The notes under the pieces were generated by a model. That model ran no database searches. It was not told where the DNA came from and saw only the letters and a list, made by a program, of their open reading frames with translations. The translations under genes were made by a program, and so were the position numbers. Shown piece after piece: positions 16,506 to 27,800 of a stretch of 64,000 bases of DNA; within the stretch, counting starts at the first letter, position 1, and each line of letters opens with the position of its first letter. Origin of the DNA: Oscillibacter sp. ER4 (GTDB taxonomy: Bacteria > Bacillota > Clostridia > Oscillospirales > Oscillospiraceae); the NCBI RefSeq assembly GCF_000765235.1, contig NZ_JPJG01000033.1, positions 22,332-86,331 on the forward strand, written 5' to 3'.

Positions 16506-16846
16506 ATAAAAGGCTCCTTTAAGTGGTATTTCTCCATGATCTTATTTTCCAAGGCTTCATAGGCATCCATATCCTCTGGCTGCGCTGGGATGCCCTTTTG
16601 CCAATAACCGTTCCCATAGTAGAAAAACATAGCCCAGTAATACGGCAGGTCATGGCTGAATATCGACACTCCCAAGGCATCGGCCACTGGCGCTGCCAGC
16701 GGTGAGCGTTCCACGATCCGGGAGGCTTCCTCATAGGAGATCCCCACCAGTTCCATCAGCAGGTGCTTCACCAGTTCACAGAAGCTGTACTGGTTGAATA
16801 TGACCTGGCCATCCTCATCTTTGAACACAAGTCCATCTCTCACCAT
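16496..16846 (-). CDS. Unrecognised immunity-array protein
   Basis: About 116 residues from ATG 16846 (GGAGAG ribosome site); the longer frame to 16900 overlaps the neighbouring gene and lacks support. It begins MVRDGLVFKDEDGQVIFN, has a helical middle (VKHLLMELVGISYEEASRIV) and an aromatic-rich part (LPYYWAMFFYYGNGYW). Its 3' end overlaps the barstar gene start, indicating translational coupling. Family unknown. Confidence 0.7.
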   Translation of the reverse strand: MVRDGLVFKDEDGQVIFNQYSFCELVKHLLMELVGISYEEASRIVERSPLAAPVADALGVSIFSHDLPYYWAMFFYYGNGYWQKGIPAQPEDMDAYEALENKIMEKYHLKEPFIWT

Positions 16847-16896
16847 GGTTTTCTCTCCGTTCCTTAACCTGTATCCTTGGCATGGGTATAGTCCCG

Positions 16897-17256
16897 TCAA
16901 GTCATTTCATACAGCAGGGCAGCGTCGCCCTGCACCAGTTCCAGATGGGAGCGCAGCGTTTCCAGTCCGCTTTGTACCGCCTCGGTGGGCAGATCCCAGT
17001 CTGGCGCAATTTCGGCGGCCAGTTCCGGGAGGGCCTGCTCCCGCAGAACTGCCAGCAGTTTAGACGCCAGCTCTCCCTCCAGCAGAGCGCAGTCCAGGGT
17101 GTCCTCCGTCTGGAGAGCAGGAAAACGGACATCCAGATCCAGCTCGCTCTCACACCAGTCCCAGATGGCCATATAGACCGCGCCGGAGCAGTCGCCGTTG
17201 GACAGTTCCTGCCGCTGGCCGTCTTTGAGAAGATAAAAGGACGCGATCTGTGACAT
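16897..17256 (-). CDS. Unrecognised small acidic protein
   Basis: 119 residues, AGGAGGAAT ribosome site. It begins MSQIASFYLLKDGQRQEL and is strongly acidic with many Leu/Glu helices (ALLEGELASKLLAVLREQ). The acidity is typical of immunity proteins that bind basic toxins, but no family was recognised. A second frame of similar length on the same strand (16902-17261) is its shadow and was not chosen because it lacks a ribosome site. Confidence 0.68.
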   Translation of the reverse strand: MSQIASFYLLKDGQRQELSNGDCSGAVYMAIWDWCESELDLDVRFPALQTEDTLDCALLEGELASKLLAVLREQALPELAAEIAPDWDLPTEAVQSGLETLRSHLELVQGDAALLYEMT

Positions 17257-17274
17257 GGCAATTCCTCCTGAATG

Positions 17275-17790
17275 TTATTCTTTATCTATCAGCCCTTCTG
17301 CCTGCATCCGGATCACATAGAAGGCCCGCACCCAGTCCAGCTCCTGCTCCATGGATTCCTCCAAAGCCAGCAGGCGGCGCTTTCCCAGCCTTCGATCCAA
17401 AAGAGCAAAGATGCGGACAAGAGGATTCTCGCTGACAAGGCTTTTCTCGATGCTCTGGTTGTCAAAGATACCAAACGCCTCATAGAACACCTTTTGGTCA
17501 AAGGTGCCCTGCTCCAGCGCAAAGGCATGAGCCTGGTTGATGGCCTCTTTTGCGGAGTCGCAATCTTTCAGCGTTGTGGACCGCAGGTGATGAAATTTCA
17601 TCCACACATTCTCAAAATAGATGTAGTAGTTGCTCCGCAGTACTTCCACACCGTCCATGCGAATGGCTGCCCGGCCCTCATGGTCAGCACTCTTGCTGTA
17701 ACTGGTGGCAAAATATTGGATATGGCCCCGGAGCGCCGGGCACAGGTAGTCATTCTCCAATTTGTTCCGGATTCCGCTCCAGGTTGACAT
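17275..17790 (-). CDS. SF0329-like protein
   Basis: 171 residues. It begins MSTWSGIRNKLENDYLCPAL followed by GHIQYFATSYSKSADHEGRA, which I associate with the SF0329 family found beside Rhs-type toxin loci in enterobacteria. The rest is helical. The family's function is not established; the context suggests immunity. The assignment is from memory of the N-terminal pattern only. Confidence 0.6.
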   Translation of the reverse strand: MSTWSGIRNKLENDYLCPALRGHIQYFATSYSKSADHEGRAAIRMDGVEVLRSNYYIYFENVWMKFHHLRSTTLKDCDSAKEAINQAHAFALEQGTFDQKVFYEAFGIFDNQSIEKSLVSENPLVRIFALLDRRLGKRRLLALEESMEQELDWVRAFYVIRMQAEGLIDKE

Positions 17791-17864
17791 AGGTACTTGT
17801 CTCCTTTCTGATGCCGTTGCGGGCGTTGCCCTTTCCGCAGAATTTGCCTTTTGTGTTTGAAGCG

Positions 17865-18353
17865 TTATCCGTTGAATCCGCCGACTTCAATTTTATATTT
17901 GCAGTCGACCTCGATACAAACTAAATGTCCCATGAAATAGTCGGGTTCCGCATCCAAATCGATGTAAAAGCCAGTTTCGCTTCCATTTACAAATACCGTT
18001 ACATTGTTTACAAACAGTGCTTTTACAAACTCATCTTCTGAAATCTTCCCATCCGCTTCCAGCGTTCCATCTTCGATCATTTCATTCACGACGTCTATGC
18101 AGTCATCGTTCTCATCCAAAAATGCTCGGATAATGGTATCTTTATGGTCATTGACCCAAGTTACCTTTTCCAAAACGATATCGCCTATATTTCCCTCTGT
18201 GCTCTGAAACTCAAGGAGAATTTTAGTCTTTCTATCCCATACGGTCCATTCTCCAACATGAAAGCCGAGTTTGCGGTCAAATACAAATTCTGTATTCCCC
18301 AATAAAATTCTATCCGACATTTCGGCGTTTTTCTTCTTTGAAAACATTCCCAT
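17865..18353 (-). CDS. DUF2262-like protein
   Basis: 162 residues. After a short basic N-terminus it has LLGNTEFVFDRKLGFHVGEW, then an EF-like acidic helix region and FVKALFVNNVTVFVNGSETG, ending in beta strands. This matches the DUF2262 layout seen more clearly in two longer relatives of this array (39911-40750 and 49556-50398). The gene is visibly richer in A+T than its neighbours, suggesting a different donor. Confidence 0.6.
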   Translation of the reverse strand: MGMFSKKKNAEMSDRILLGNTEFVFDRKLGFHVGEWTVWDRKTKILLEFQSTEGNIGDIVLEKVTWVNDHKDTIIRAFLDENDDCIDVVNEMIEDGTLEADGKISEDEFVKALFVNNVTVFVNGSETGFYIDLDAEPDYFMGHLVCIEVDCKYKIEVGGFNG

Positions 18354-18420
18354 ATAGCTCTCCTTTACTGTATATTACTGTGCCCGCCAATCCCGATAGC
18401 ATTTTTCATGGGCGATGTTT

Positions 18421-19170
18421 TCAGTGCTCATTGAGATACCTCGCCAATTTCTTCTCCAGCAGTTCCGTTATATCATTGCAGAGGCGCTTTACCTTGTCCT
18501 GCTCATGGGCGTAGTACCAGATGGTTTCCTCTCCGGGGCGGAGCAGGAGCTGGTCGCCGTCCGCTTCCTTCCAGAACTCGCCCAGCACACAATACCGCTC
18601 TCCGTGGATGGTCAGATCAAACAGACCGGATAAATCAATGGTCACGCCTGTGGACGCCTGGATGCCTGCGGTCAGCAGGAAAAACTCCCGCACCTGGGAC
18701 GGGAGCGTGAAGTCCAGCACGCTTTCTTGATTCCTGATCTGTTCCTCCGCGGCGGCAGGCTGGATCTTATCCGTGGGGTCCAGCACCTTTGCCAATGCCT
18801 TGGAAAACTTGGGGTATCGGCCAAATAGTTCTGGGTGGCTGGCCTTGAATTCCTTTTGCTTTTCCCGCTGTACTCGCTCCTGCTCCTTGCAGAAAGCGTC
18901 CAGCTCCGCCAGATACCGCTCCTGGTAGAGATTGCTGGCCTCAAACGCTGTGCCGCTCTTTTCCAGAATGGCGATGGCGCCCTTTTGGCTGCCAAATACC
19001 GGGACCCACTTAAAACCATGTCGGCAGGGTTTCAGTTTCAGGAATTCACCCCGATTGAGCAGGGTTTCCAACTCCGGCTCGTGCTCGTCCCACCAGTTCC
19101 GCCAGGTTTCAGGTGTTTCCCGTCCCTCAGCCAAGTCCAGAAGTTTTGCAGTCAATGATTCTTTGTCCAT
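18421..19170 (-). CDS. SMI1/KNR4 (SUKH) family protein
   Basis: 249 residues. An N-terminal helical region with EKSGTAFEASNLYQERYLAELDAF precedes a C-terminal SUKH domain (about residues 130-249). The latter includes EEQIRNQESVLDFTLPSQVREFFLLTAG, GLFDLTIHGERYCVLGEFWKEADGDQLLL and a helical tail (key pieces LPSQVREFFLLTAG, YCVLGEFW). SUKH domains are the most common immunity fold of polymorphic toxin systems, notably against nuclease and deaminase toxins. Confidence 0.8.
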   Translation of the reverse strand: MDKESLTAKLLDLAEGRETPETWRNWWDEHEPELETLLNRGEFLKLKPCRHGFKWVPVFGSQKGAIAILEKSGTAFEASNLYQERYLAELDAFCKEQERVQREKQKEFKASHPELFGRYPKFSKALAKVLDPTDKIQPAAAEEQIRNQESVLDFTLPSQVREFFLLTAGIQASTGVTIDLSGLFDLTIHGERYCVLGEFWKEADGDQLLLRPGEETIWYYAHEQDKVKRLCNDITELLEKKLARYLNEH

Positions 19171-19199
19171 AGGTGCGATTCTCCCTGATAAATGAAAAA

Positions 19200-19529
19200 C
19201 TATAAATCCGTAAGAAAGATTTCTGCAGCTCCCTTTTTCCGCAGTTTATACTTCTGCACCTTGCTCAATGGAATTTCAAACGATGCATCTGTCTTGGGAA
19301 ATCTGTTGTCTAAGATGTCCTCATATAGGACGGTAATAAATTGATTCCACTTTTGCAGTTTAGTTCTTCTCGCTGATTTTTCCAAGTATTCGTACCCGTC
19401 GGCTAAATAGAAAATCTCCAACGCCAATGCCAAATCGCAATCCGGGTCAGCGAGGATTGTTCTTGGGACTTCGAACCCGTCATCCCAGTTATACTCATCA
19501 AGTTTATTCTTCAAATCAGCATACGCCAT
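19200..19529 (-). CDS. DUF4274-like protein
   Basis: 109 residues, ribosome site GGAGGCGG. The sequence LALALEIFYLADGYEYLE in the middle and the overall size match the DUF4274 family, small proteins recurrently found in immunity gene arrays. The gene is AT-richer than its surroundings. No enzymatic motif is visible. Confidence 0.65.
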   Translation of the reverse strand: MAYADLKNKLDEYNWDDGFEVPRTILADPDCDLALALEIFYLADGYEYLEKSARRTKLQKWNQFITVLYEDILDNRFPKTDASFEIPLSKVQKYKLRKKGAAEIFLTDL

Positions 19530-19545
19530 TTCGTCCGCCTCCGTT

Positions 19546-20658
19546 TCAGAGGGCGCAGGAATAGATGCTCATGGCCCCGTAATCGGTGTGCAGGACAAGT
19601 CCGCTCTTGGTAAAGGCAAAATTCACCTGCCGCACCACAAAGGGGTCGTCAATGGTGGCCAGCAGCTGGTCGCTGCCGGTATCCCACAGCTCTATTGGGG
19701 AGCTGCCACGATCCTGCTGAACGGCCATCAGGCTACCCCTTGTCCGCACCATACAGGTGTCTGAAAAATTCAGCCCCTGCCGGACAGAAAACGGGAAAGG
19801 ATTGGCTATCTCCTCTCCGGTCTGGGTCAGATAGAACTTGCCGCCCACCGAGAAGCACTGGTCATCCGGAGAGAAGAAGGGATGCCAGCCCGCATTGGGG
19901 ATCACTGCTTTTTGGGCGGACTTCAAATCGACCAGCACATACTCCCCCTCGGTGACGCGGTAAGCCGCTTTGCTCTGCCGGGGAGAGAGCATCCCGAAGC
20001 AGTAATAGGCAAAATTCGGGTCTTTTGACTTCTTGCATTTTACCGTTTCCCGCCACACCTCTGTGTTGCTACCAAAGTCAAAGACGACAATCTCCTCGCC
20101 TGTGTACCACAGGGCCAGGTCGCCGCTGGCATCCAGCATGGTCTTCATGCTGTTTTTCTTGTTGGCAAAGGGCGTGACCTCATGGGTGCGGAGTAAGAAC
20201 TGCTGGAGAAGATAACTGTTGTTCAGCAGCAGGGTATCATTGGGGCAGAGGACCTGCTCATAGGTCATCCGCTTGGCCCCCAGAGAGACCGTTTCAAGGA
20301 TCTCCCCGCTGCCATCGAAGTGATAGAGGGTCTCGTCCTCAAAATCTCCGACCACCCTCGTCAGGAAGAAGTCATCCCGTGTGAGGGCGGCAGCCAAGGG
20401 CATAAAACCGTTACTGTCCTTACCGACAAACCGATGGCACCGCGCCTGCCCAACAGCGGCATCCGGATTCTGATAGACAAATCCTTTCCGCATCTGGCCC
20501 ATCATGGCGCTGGCCGCCTTGCTCTTGACCTGGAAGGCGGAGTCGCACAGGATTTCCTTGACCTTTCCGCCATTCAAGCAGGTTCGGATGGTATGTCCGT
20601 CAATTTCAATCCGCCACTGCTTATTTGTGGCGGGGTTGAGGAAGGTTTTTTCAATCAT
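19546..20658 (-). CDS. WGR-like domain plus beta-propeller protein
   Basis: 370 residues. Residues about 1-70 resemble a WGR domain (KQWRIEIDGHTIRTCLNGGK, then KSKAASAMMGQMRKGFVY), the nucleic-acid-binding domain known from PARP1 and bacterial MolR proteins. The remainder has repeated four-strand blades such as LALWYTGEEIVVFDFGSN and VTEGEYVLVDLKSAQKAVI, typical of a beta-propeller. The start overlaps the Imm32 gene stop by four bases. A role in the array is inferred from context. Confidence 0.65.
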   Translation of the reverse strand: MIEKTFLNPATNKQWRIEIDGHTIRTCLNGGKVKEILCDSAFQVKSKAASAMMGQMRKGFVYQNPDAAVGQARCHRFVGKDSNGFMPLAAALTRDDFFLTRVVGDFEDETLYHFDGSGEILETVSLGAKRMTYEQVLCPNDTLLLNNSYLLQQFLLRTHEVTPFANKKNSMKTMLDASGDLALWYTGEEIVVFDFGSNTEVWRETVKCKKSKDPNFAYYCFGMLSPRQSKAAYRVTEGEYVLVDLKSAQKAVIPNAGWHPFFSPDDQCFSVGGKFYLTQTGEEIANPFPFSVRQGLNFSDTCMVRTRGSLMAVQQDRGSSPIELWDTGSDQLLATIDDPFVVRQVNFAFTKSGLVLHTDYGAMSIYSCAL

Positions 20659-20933
20659 GGTTTTGGCCGTTCCTCCTTTCGGATCAGGATGCTTTTTCCC
20701 TCGGAGTTGATGCTATAGAGGTCATCCAAATGGATATGGAATCCATCCTCACGAACGGTTTCTGCCATTCCCAAAGCGGCTTTCGCCAACAGGAGCAGCC
20801 CCGCCCGGTTTCCCGTTAGCTCCAATTCATTTCCATCGGCATGAGTGGTAAAGGAGAGGTGGGCTTCCGGCTCTACCGGAAGGATGGGCAGTTGTTCATC
20901 ATTCAGTTGAATGGTCAGTGTTTTGGGTTTCAT
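20655..20933 (-). CDS. Imm32-like immunity protein
   Basis: About 92 residues from ATG 20933; the frame to 21038 overlaps the CbrC-like gene and begins implausibly. It has the Imm32 character: a beta-rich N-terminus (MKPKTLTIQLNDEQLPI), then ELTGNRAGLLLLAKAALGMAET and a DDLYSINSEGKSILIRK end. Imm32 is a predicted immunity family of polymorphic toxin loci. ATGA-coupled to the downstream gene. Confidence 0.65.
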   Translation of the reverse strand: MKPKTLTIQLNDEQLPILPVEPEAHLSFTTHADGNELELTGNRAGLLLLAKAALGMAETVREDGFHIHLDDLYSINSEGKSILIRKEERPKP

Positions 20934-20961
20934 CGCTTGTATCCCACCTTTTGAAAACTCC

Positions 20962-21825
20962 TCAATCAAAATCCATCCAAACCAGGTGCTTCCCGCAGTG
21001 GAGGCACTGGAACAGATAGCATTGCAAATGCCCGCCATTGACGGATTCCTGAATCATTTCCCTCTGCTCATCGTCCCACATGGGATCGTCCAGCACATCC
21101 TCCAGCACACCCAGCGCCCGCAGTTCTCTGGCACCCACATGGCCCAGATAGGCGCAGTAGTCGCCGCAGTGGGCGCGCCAGTATTCCTGCTGCCAACCGG
21201 AGTAGCCGGGAGTTCGGTGGATGAGCTCGTCCAACTGGGCTGGATTCTCCACGCCATCGTCCACGGAGCAATCGTCCTGGAAGCTGCCGTCATATTTCCG
21301 GGCCGCCTCGCCGCTGGAGATACACTCCGGGCACAGACACTCAATATCCTCCACAGCGTAAAAGGGGCCTGTATAGAAAATATGGGTCGTCTTGCCGCAG
21401 CAGTCGCAGGCAACGCCATCCGCGGACTCCTCAAAAGCGCCGGTTTCCAGCGGATTGGGGTGATACCGGAAGGTGGGCAGGCCCAGCTGAGCCTGCCGCT
21501 CCTTCTCTTTCTGCTTTTCCTGCGGCGTTTTGGGCTTGGGGAGAGCATAATGATTGCCCCAGTTTTCCGCATATTCCTTCAGCGTGCCCAGCCGCTTGAG
21601 TGTCTTTTTATCGGAACGATTTCCGATTTGGCAGAGCAGTTCGTAGGCATCCTTCTTGAAGTCCAGCAGATCATACACATCCACCAGCACTTCCTTGGCC
21701 TGTTTGTCTTCCGATAGCTCCAGTTTCTCCTTGAAGGTATAGAGAGCGCGGACACTGTCTGGATTTCCTTTTGTCTCCCGAAACTGCTTTTGGAGTTCAA
21801 TATATTGCTTCAGGTATTCGTTCAT
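20962..21825 (-). CDS. CbrC-family protein
   Basis: About 287 residues from ATG 21825 (a GTG at 21831 is also possible). After a helical N-terminus comes the CbrC (UPF0167) core: LPTFRYHPNPLETGAFEES, CDCCGKTTHIFYTGPFYAVED, CPECISSGEAARKYDGSF, then RTPGYSGWQQEYWRAHCGDYCAYLG (key: RTPGYSGWQ, HCGDYCAYLG). Paired cysteines suggest zinc binding, and a CLHCGK pair closes the protein. E. coli CbrC is linked to tolerance of colicin E2, a nuclease bacteriocin, so a toxin-protection role fits the array. Confidence 0.85.
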   Translation of the reverse strand: MNEYLKQYIELQKQFRETKGNPDSVRALYTFKEKLELSEDKQAKEVLVDVYDLLDFKKDAYELLCQIGNRSDKKTLKRLGTLKEYAENWGNHYALPKPKTPQEKQKEKERQAQLGLPTFRYHPNPLETGAFEESADGVACDCCGKTTHIFYTGPFYAVEDIECLCPECISSGEAARKYDGSFQDDCSVDDGVENPAQLDELIHRTPGYSGWQQEYWRAHCGDYCAYLGHVGARELRALGVLEDVLDDPMWDDEQREMIQESVNGGHLQCYLFQCLHCGKHLVWMDFD

Positions 21826-21840
21826 GGTCACAATCTCCCA

Positions 21841-24800
21841 TCAATCCCACCAGAAGTACCAGACGGTGGACTGCCACAGTGCATCTGCCAAGGAGCCAAT
21901 GCTTCCATCCTCATTCTGATCCAGATCCGGGCAGAAGCCATACAGTTCTACCGCCACATCCATGGCCTTCTCCTTGGGGACGGGGGCCGGAAGCAGGAAC
22001 TCCAGCTCATCGTGGCTCATGGCGGCAGGAACTGCGCCGTACTGCTCGAACCAGTATTTGGCCGCAGCCATCAGGTCCGGTGTGTCGGGGCAGTCGTTCC
22101 AGTTTCCAAAGGGCAGGTAGGCGAAGATCTCCCAGGGATTCTTCACCGGGATCTCGGCCAGGATAAGCGGATAGGTCATCTCCGTATCATCATCCCAGTA
22201 GCTGGAGAAGCGGTCGTTTGGTTCTCCGCCTTCCATCTCGCCCAGGATTTCCTCATCCCAGTCCATATCGTCATCCTCGGCTTCTTCCTTGCGCTGGCCG
22301 ATCAGTGCCTCCAGGACCGCCTTGCTGTCCTTGACAGGTGCAGACAGTATCTTCTTCCGGTAGTCGGCTACCTTGTCCGGGTCGAAAGCATAGTCGTCCT
22401 CACCATCACTGTCCGGGTCGGAATTCATAATGAGGCACTCCCACAGGGTTTCGTCATCCGCCTTGATGAGCACTGGCACAAAGCCTTCTTTGACACTTTC
22501 CCGTTTGGCATAGCTGTATGCCGACATGATGGGATCATCGTCCTTCATGGAGGGGAAATAGGTGCATTCACAGTCCAGATACTCCATCAACGCCTCAGCC
22601 AGTTCGGAGGGTTCCAGCGTGTCCTCGTCGAAGTCCTGTCCCTGCCAGTTGGTGAAGCGTTCCTCGATCACCTTTGCCATGGCCTGGTAGTAGTCCTCGT
22701 CAAAGGGGATGAACAGCGGGGCCTTAAACTGGAACTCATCGGAGTAATACTTTTCTGGGCCGAGATATTCCAAGGCATAGTTTTCAATGTCACGAGGGAA
22801 ATTGGGACTGTCAGGTTCGCCATAGTAGTAAGAAGTAAATGCTCGCCCAATCTTATTGAACATCGGAACCATAATCTGCCCGTTCAGTTTGTCCCGAATA
22901 AACGCCCGCAGATCCACGCTGGCAGGGTCGGCTTTGACCTGTTTGGCCACTTCGCCGTATTCGTTCAGAAAGTCCTCGCCCATCAGATCATGCTCTATGC
23001 ACCAGCGCAGGTAAATGGCAAAGAGGTTATAAGCATTTATGGGGTCAACGGGCAGCCCCTTCTCCTCAATACTCTCGATATGATAGGAGGCATCGTCCAT
23101 CTCACCGTCAAAATCATCATTGGAAAGGGTGCCACGAGTGATGGCATCCTGACGGTCAGGCTCCACCACAAAGCTGATGCCGTTCATTTTGTCCAGCAGG
23201 GCATCCGCGTCATGGGCCAGCTTATATTCCAATTCATCCCGGTAGAGAGGGATCACCTGATAGAAGTTGACCTCCTCGCCACTCGGCAGGATGCAGACCT
23301 CGCTGCCATCTTCGGTGTCCTGGGGACCGGTCAGAATGGCGGCGCACAGCTTTGTGCCTTTTGCGAAGTCCTCCTCATTGTCCATGGTATGGCCGAAGCC
23401 CAGCCAGGTATCGCTGGCAATGGGAAGGCGGGCCAGGGTTTTCAGCAGGCGGATGGGCCAGTACCACCGCTCATTCTTCAAATCCTCGCGCTTCAACTTC
23501 CAGTTTCCCGGCAGTGCGATAGCAAGCTCCGCCCGCTCCAGCTTGTATTCGGCCAGTTCCTCCGGCACATTCATCCGGTGGGCACCCATGCCCATGGTTA
23601 CCAGGGTGTAGTAGTCCCGATCCCCAGAGGGCGGCACAACGCAGATGTCCACATGGATGTCCGGGGAAGACAGCTCGTGGAACACATTCTCAAACTTGCC
23701 GAAATACTGCTGAATGTGAGCCTCGACGGCCTCCATCTCCTCCTCGGTGTAGACCTCGGGAACACCGTTTTGTTCATCCTCGGCCACTTCACCGTCCGGG
23801 TCATCGTCATCATCGTCAGGGTCACCGTCCGATGACGCCCAGGAAATTTTCAGGGTCATCTGATCTTCCGGCAGACCGACGCCAGGACTGCGGGTGATGG
23901 TGTGCTTATCGTCTGCCGCAAAACCGATGGTCTCCCCATCGTGCAGTTCCACATCATTCTCCAGCACATAGGACACAAGGCTGGCCAAAAAGTCCCGCAG
24001 ATCGCTCGGCTTGGCATCGGTGCCCAGCACCTCCATCTCGTCTTTGCCGAACACATCCAGGCCGTAGGTGTAGCCATTCATGCCATTCTCATCCTGCCAG
24101 AGGCCGAACCAGATCCAGTTGAAGATGGGCAGCTCGTCCTCGCTCATCTGCTCGGCAAAGCCCTCATAGAACCGGGGCTCAAACACCACGCCGCTGGTGT
24201 AGATGCCGGTGGCATATTCCTGGCGACAGCAGGCGGCAACCACCTTGGTGAACAGCTTGCCCTTTTCCAGCAAATTCTCCTCTTTACCCAGCACTGCTAC
24301 CATCAGGTGGGCACGGTGCTTTTTGGCTACCTTGACCGCATCCTCCCACATATAGTTGTTTTCCGCATTGCCCTCGGCCTCGCCTCCGGGGATGGGATAG
24401 TTATTCAGGCTGACGGCGGCGAGCATATCGCCTACTTCAAACACCAGCGCGTCATCGTCCTTCTCCTCGCTGGCGTCATATTCATCCACGGCGATGTCCC
24501 ACTTTTCCTTCATATCCCGGATGAACTGCTCCTTGTCCCATTCTCCCTTGGACAGGAGGACAAAGCCGGTGAAGACGCCTGTGTGGTCGGTTTCCTCCTC
24601 GTCGGCGTCATCCTCAAGATCCTCTACATCTTCATCCGGATCATAGAGGGATTCATGCTCCAGTCCGCGGATAAATTCCTCAAAGCTGTCTGCCAGATGG
24701 GTGATTTTGTAGTCATTTTCCTGATCCACATGGACCACCGCAGGCTCTCCCTGGGGGCCGCAGGCACGGTAGTCCAGGAAGATCATATCGTGTCCGGCGC

Positions 24801-27800
24801 TGGGACAGTCGCAGATGGCCACGCCGATGGCAGGATACTCCCACTCATCGATCATAAACTGACTGCCCAGCTCTCCACAGAGAGAGCAGCTCTTTTCCCG
24901 TCCGATTCCGAAAATGCCGGTGATGGCCACATGGTCCTCTGCCCAACAGGTAGGCTCATCGCAGGGATAGCAGGTATTCACCGGAATGCCGCCGTTGTGC
25001 TGCTTCATCAGCCAGATATAGGCGGCAGGCAGCTTGTAGCCCAGCTCCTCCTCCACGCTGGCGATCAGCTCATCGGAAGGCGGATCACTGACATACTCTT
25101 TCAGTGCATACCAATTATCATCCCAGAAGTTGGTGAGGTCAAAGCCCTCAAAGGGGGTATCACCGGGCACGAATTTGGCCTTCTTGTTCCGGCTGCGCCG
25201 GCGTTTCCGAATCTCCGCCTTACACTCCTGAATCACCGCCGGGGCATTTTCGTCCTCCGGGTCCAGTTCTGCCCAACGCCGGGCGTAGGGGATGGCCTTT
25301 TCCTCCTGCCCATAGAGATACTGATAGCCATAGGCCATCCGCATATTCCACTCCGCCTTGTCCTGGCCCTCTTTCCGGACAGACTCCAGCACATCAATGG
25401 CTCGGCGCAGGGCCTTGTCCCCCTTGTAACGGGGCGTGCCCTCGTCATGGTCCCCGATGATGGCGTAGTTCTCCAGTGCACGGGCCAGGGCGTAGGCGGT
25501 GCGGTAGTTCCGCCAGTCCTCCGGGATGGCATTCAGTGCCTGGATGCAGCGGGTGTACTCGTCCTCGTCGTTCCACTGCTCCAGCTGAGCGAAGAATGCT
25601 TCGGCGTTCTGTTGGGTATAAGGAATATAGTCCATGCCCGTCAGCGTCTCGTCCAACTCGGGAACCTGATCCTCATCGTCCGGTTCCTCCTCGGGCGGCG
25701 TTTTCAGATTCACAGTACCTGCTTCTCGACGGAAGGTGTGGAAGCTGGCCCAGGGGATGTCGCTGTCCTCGAAGAACTCCTTGGCCATCTGGAGCGCCGT
25801 TTGGATGTCCCAGGCGATGAAGTCCACATAGCCGCAGAAGAGACCGGTGGCTCCGCCGGTGAGGGTGAGCACCTCCGGTCCGTCGCCGGTGGTAAATACT
25901 TCTTCCAGCTTGTCCCGGAAGTCGAAGATCTTCTGGGTTCCTTCCTCCTCCCGCAGGGTGTCCAGGGGATAGCAGAAGAAGCCCGCCACCGCGCCGTCGG
26001 CATGGAGTGCGTCCATAAAGTCATTGTCGGCATTCAGATAGCCATTGATGAGCGGCACACAGCAGGTGGAGCCGGCCATCACATCCAGCCGCCAGTCAGC
26101 GTCCGGGTCTTCATTGGGTTTCATTTCGTAGCCAAGATAGCTCTCCAGATAGGCTTCCGGATCGGTGGAGAGTTCCAGGCCCTGCTCCCGCAGTTTGTCG
26201 GGCAGCTGGGACAGGAGGAAGGACGGCTCTGCCTTGGGCTCCTCCAGCACATTGAAGTCATCAATGTACCACATGTGGGAGATCTCGCCCAGCACTTGGT
26301 CGGTGAGGGTGGTGAGCATCCACCAGACCCGGCCCTCCGCCTCCCGGAGCATGGGAAGCAGCTTTTCGCAGTAGGCGGAGATGGAGAAGCTGTTTTCACC
26401 CTGCTCCTCCAGCCAGATCTGCACATCATCCCCGGAGATGTCCCATCCATCCTCGGTACGCAGACCGATGTTCTGGAGGGGCTGACGGCCCACCAGGATG
26501 TTCCAGTGCTCCAGCACCTCCTTGGGGGCGTGCTTCTGGAAGTAGATCAGCTCAAACAGCTTGACCTTGTCACCCTCCGGGGTGAGGATCAACTCATGCT
26601 TTTCGCCATTGAAGCCCATCTCGAAGGAGATTTCGTCAAACGCCTGGTTCAAAGCCCCTTCCATTTGGGCTACGAGTTCGGCGCCGCGGGTGTGATCCTT
26701 GTCCTCGTCCATCATCTGGCGCAATTCTGCTTCCATCTCGGCAAAGGTTTCCCACCAGTCCTCCGTCCGCTCCCGGAAGCACTCCGAGAATTGCGGCAGA
26801 GAAATGCCCCTCTTGCACCCGTCGATCAGCTGCATGGTGTCCTCGTCGTCGGGGCGGGCCTCCAATGCCTTTTCAAAGTAACGAAGAGCCCTGTCCTCCT
26901 GATCCAGATAGTAATAGGAATAGCCCATGCGAAAGTTCCAGTAGTAGTCTCCCTCAAAGTATTCCTCATGAGGTTTCAAGAGAGCGATGGCCTTTTTGAG
27001 CATAGCTCGGCCTTCCGGCGTTCTGTGATCTGCCTCGTTGTTGTACGCCCTTGCAAGCTGGCTGTCCATTTCCGGAGTGCGCTCCTCAATACTCTCCAGT
27101 GCTTCAATGATCTTGTGATGCTCGTTGTTCTCATGCCACTTCTGGCACTGCTTCAAAATATCCATATCCGGGTCCTCCTCGTCCTCATCCGGTTTCCAGT
27201 CTTTGATCTGCTGGAACACGCCATTTTCATCCCGCTCAAAGGCGCAGGGGGCGGGGGTGTTCAGCAGAGGGATGATGTCGGGATCGTCGTTGCAGATTGT
27301 GTTCAGCTTGTAGATCCCGGCATTGTTGGGGTCGTCCATGTACTCGTCGCTCTCATCGCCGGCGGTGAAGCGCCAGCCGCTGTCCCAGCCGCTGTCCGGC
27401 TCCTCCCGGTAGCAGTAGCCGACCTTGCAGCCCTCCACCGTGATGCGGTTGGTGGCAATGCAGCCATCGGCACCCTTCCAGTCAGGGAGCAGAGCTTTTA
27501 CATCCTCCGCCTTCACATGGTAGTCCCGGTTGCGGCCGGCGGCCTCGTACAGCTCCTTCCGCAGTGCCGCCACATCCCGAGCCATCTCCTGGATCTCCTC
27601 GTTGTCCATCATCTCGCTGAGGTCATATTCCATCGGGTTCTGGGCAAAATCCGCCAAGGCCTTGTTCATGGCGTCGTGCTCCTCTGGCGTGGCGGTGATG
27701 CGGATGCGGCGGGAGGGGGTGTTGTACTCGTCCAGATCGTGGAGGTTCACACTGCCGCTGACGCTGCACTCCAGTAGGATGGCGGCCAGATCGGTGACCA

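Noticed and set aside
21790..23835. Plus-strand open frame of 681 codons
   Set aside because: Antisense shadow of the same gene; no start signal and a low-complexity protein rich in His, Val and Leu.
23902..27777. Plus-strand open frame of 1291 codons
   Set aside because: It lies fully inside the giant minus-strand gene. It has no ribosome site and its protein shows no family pattern; codon bias of the GC-rich gene explains it.
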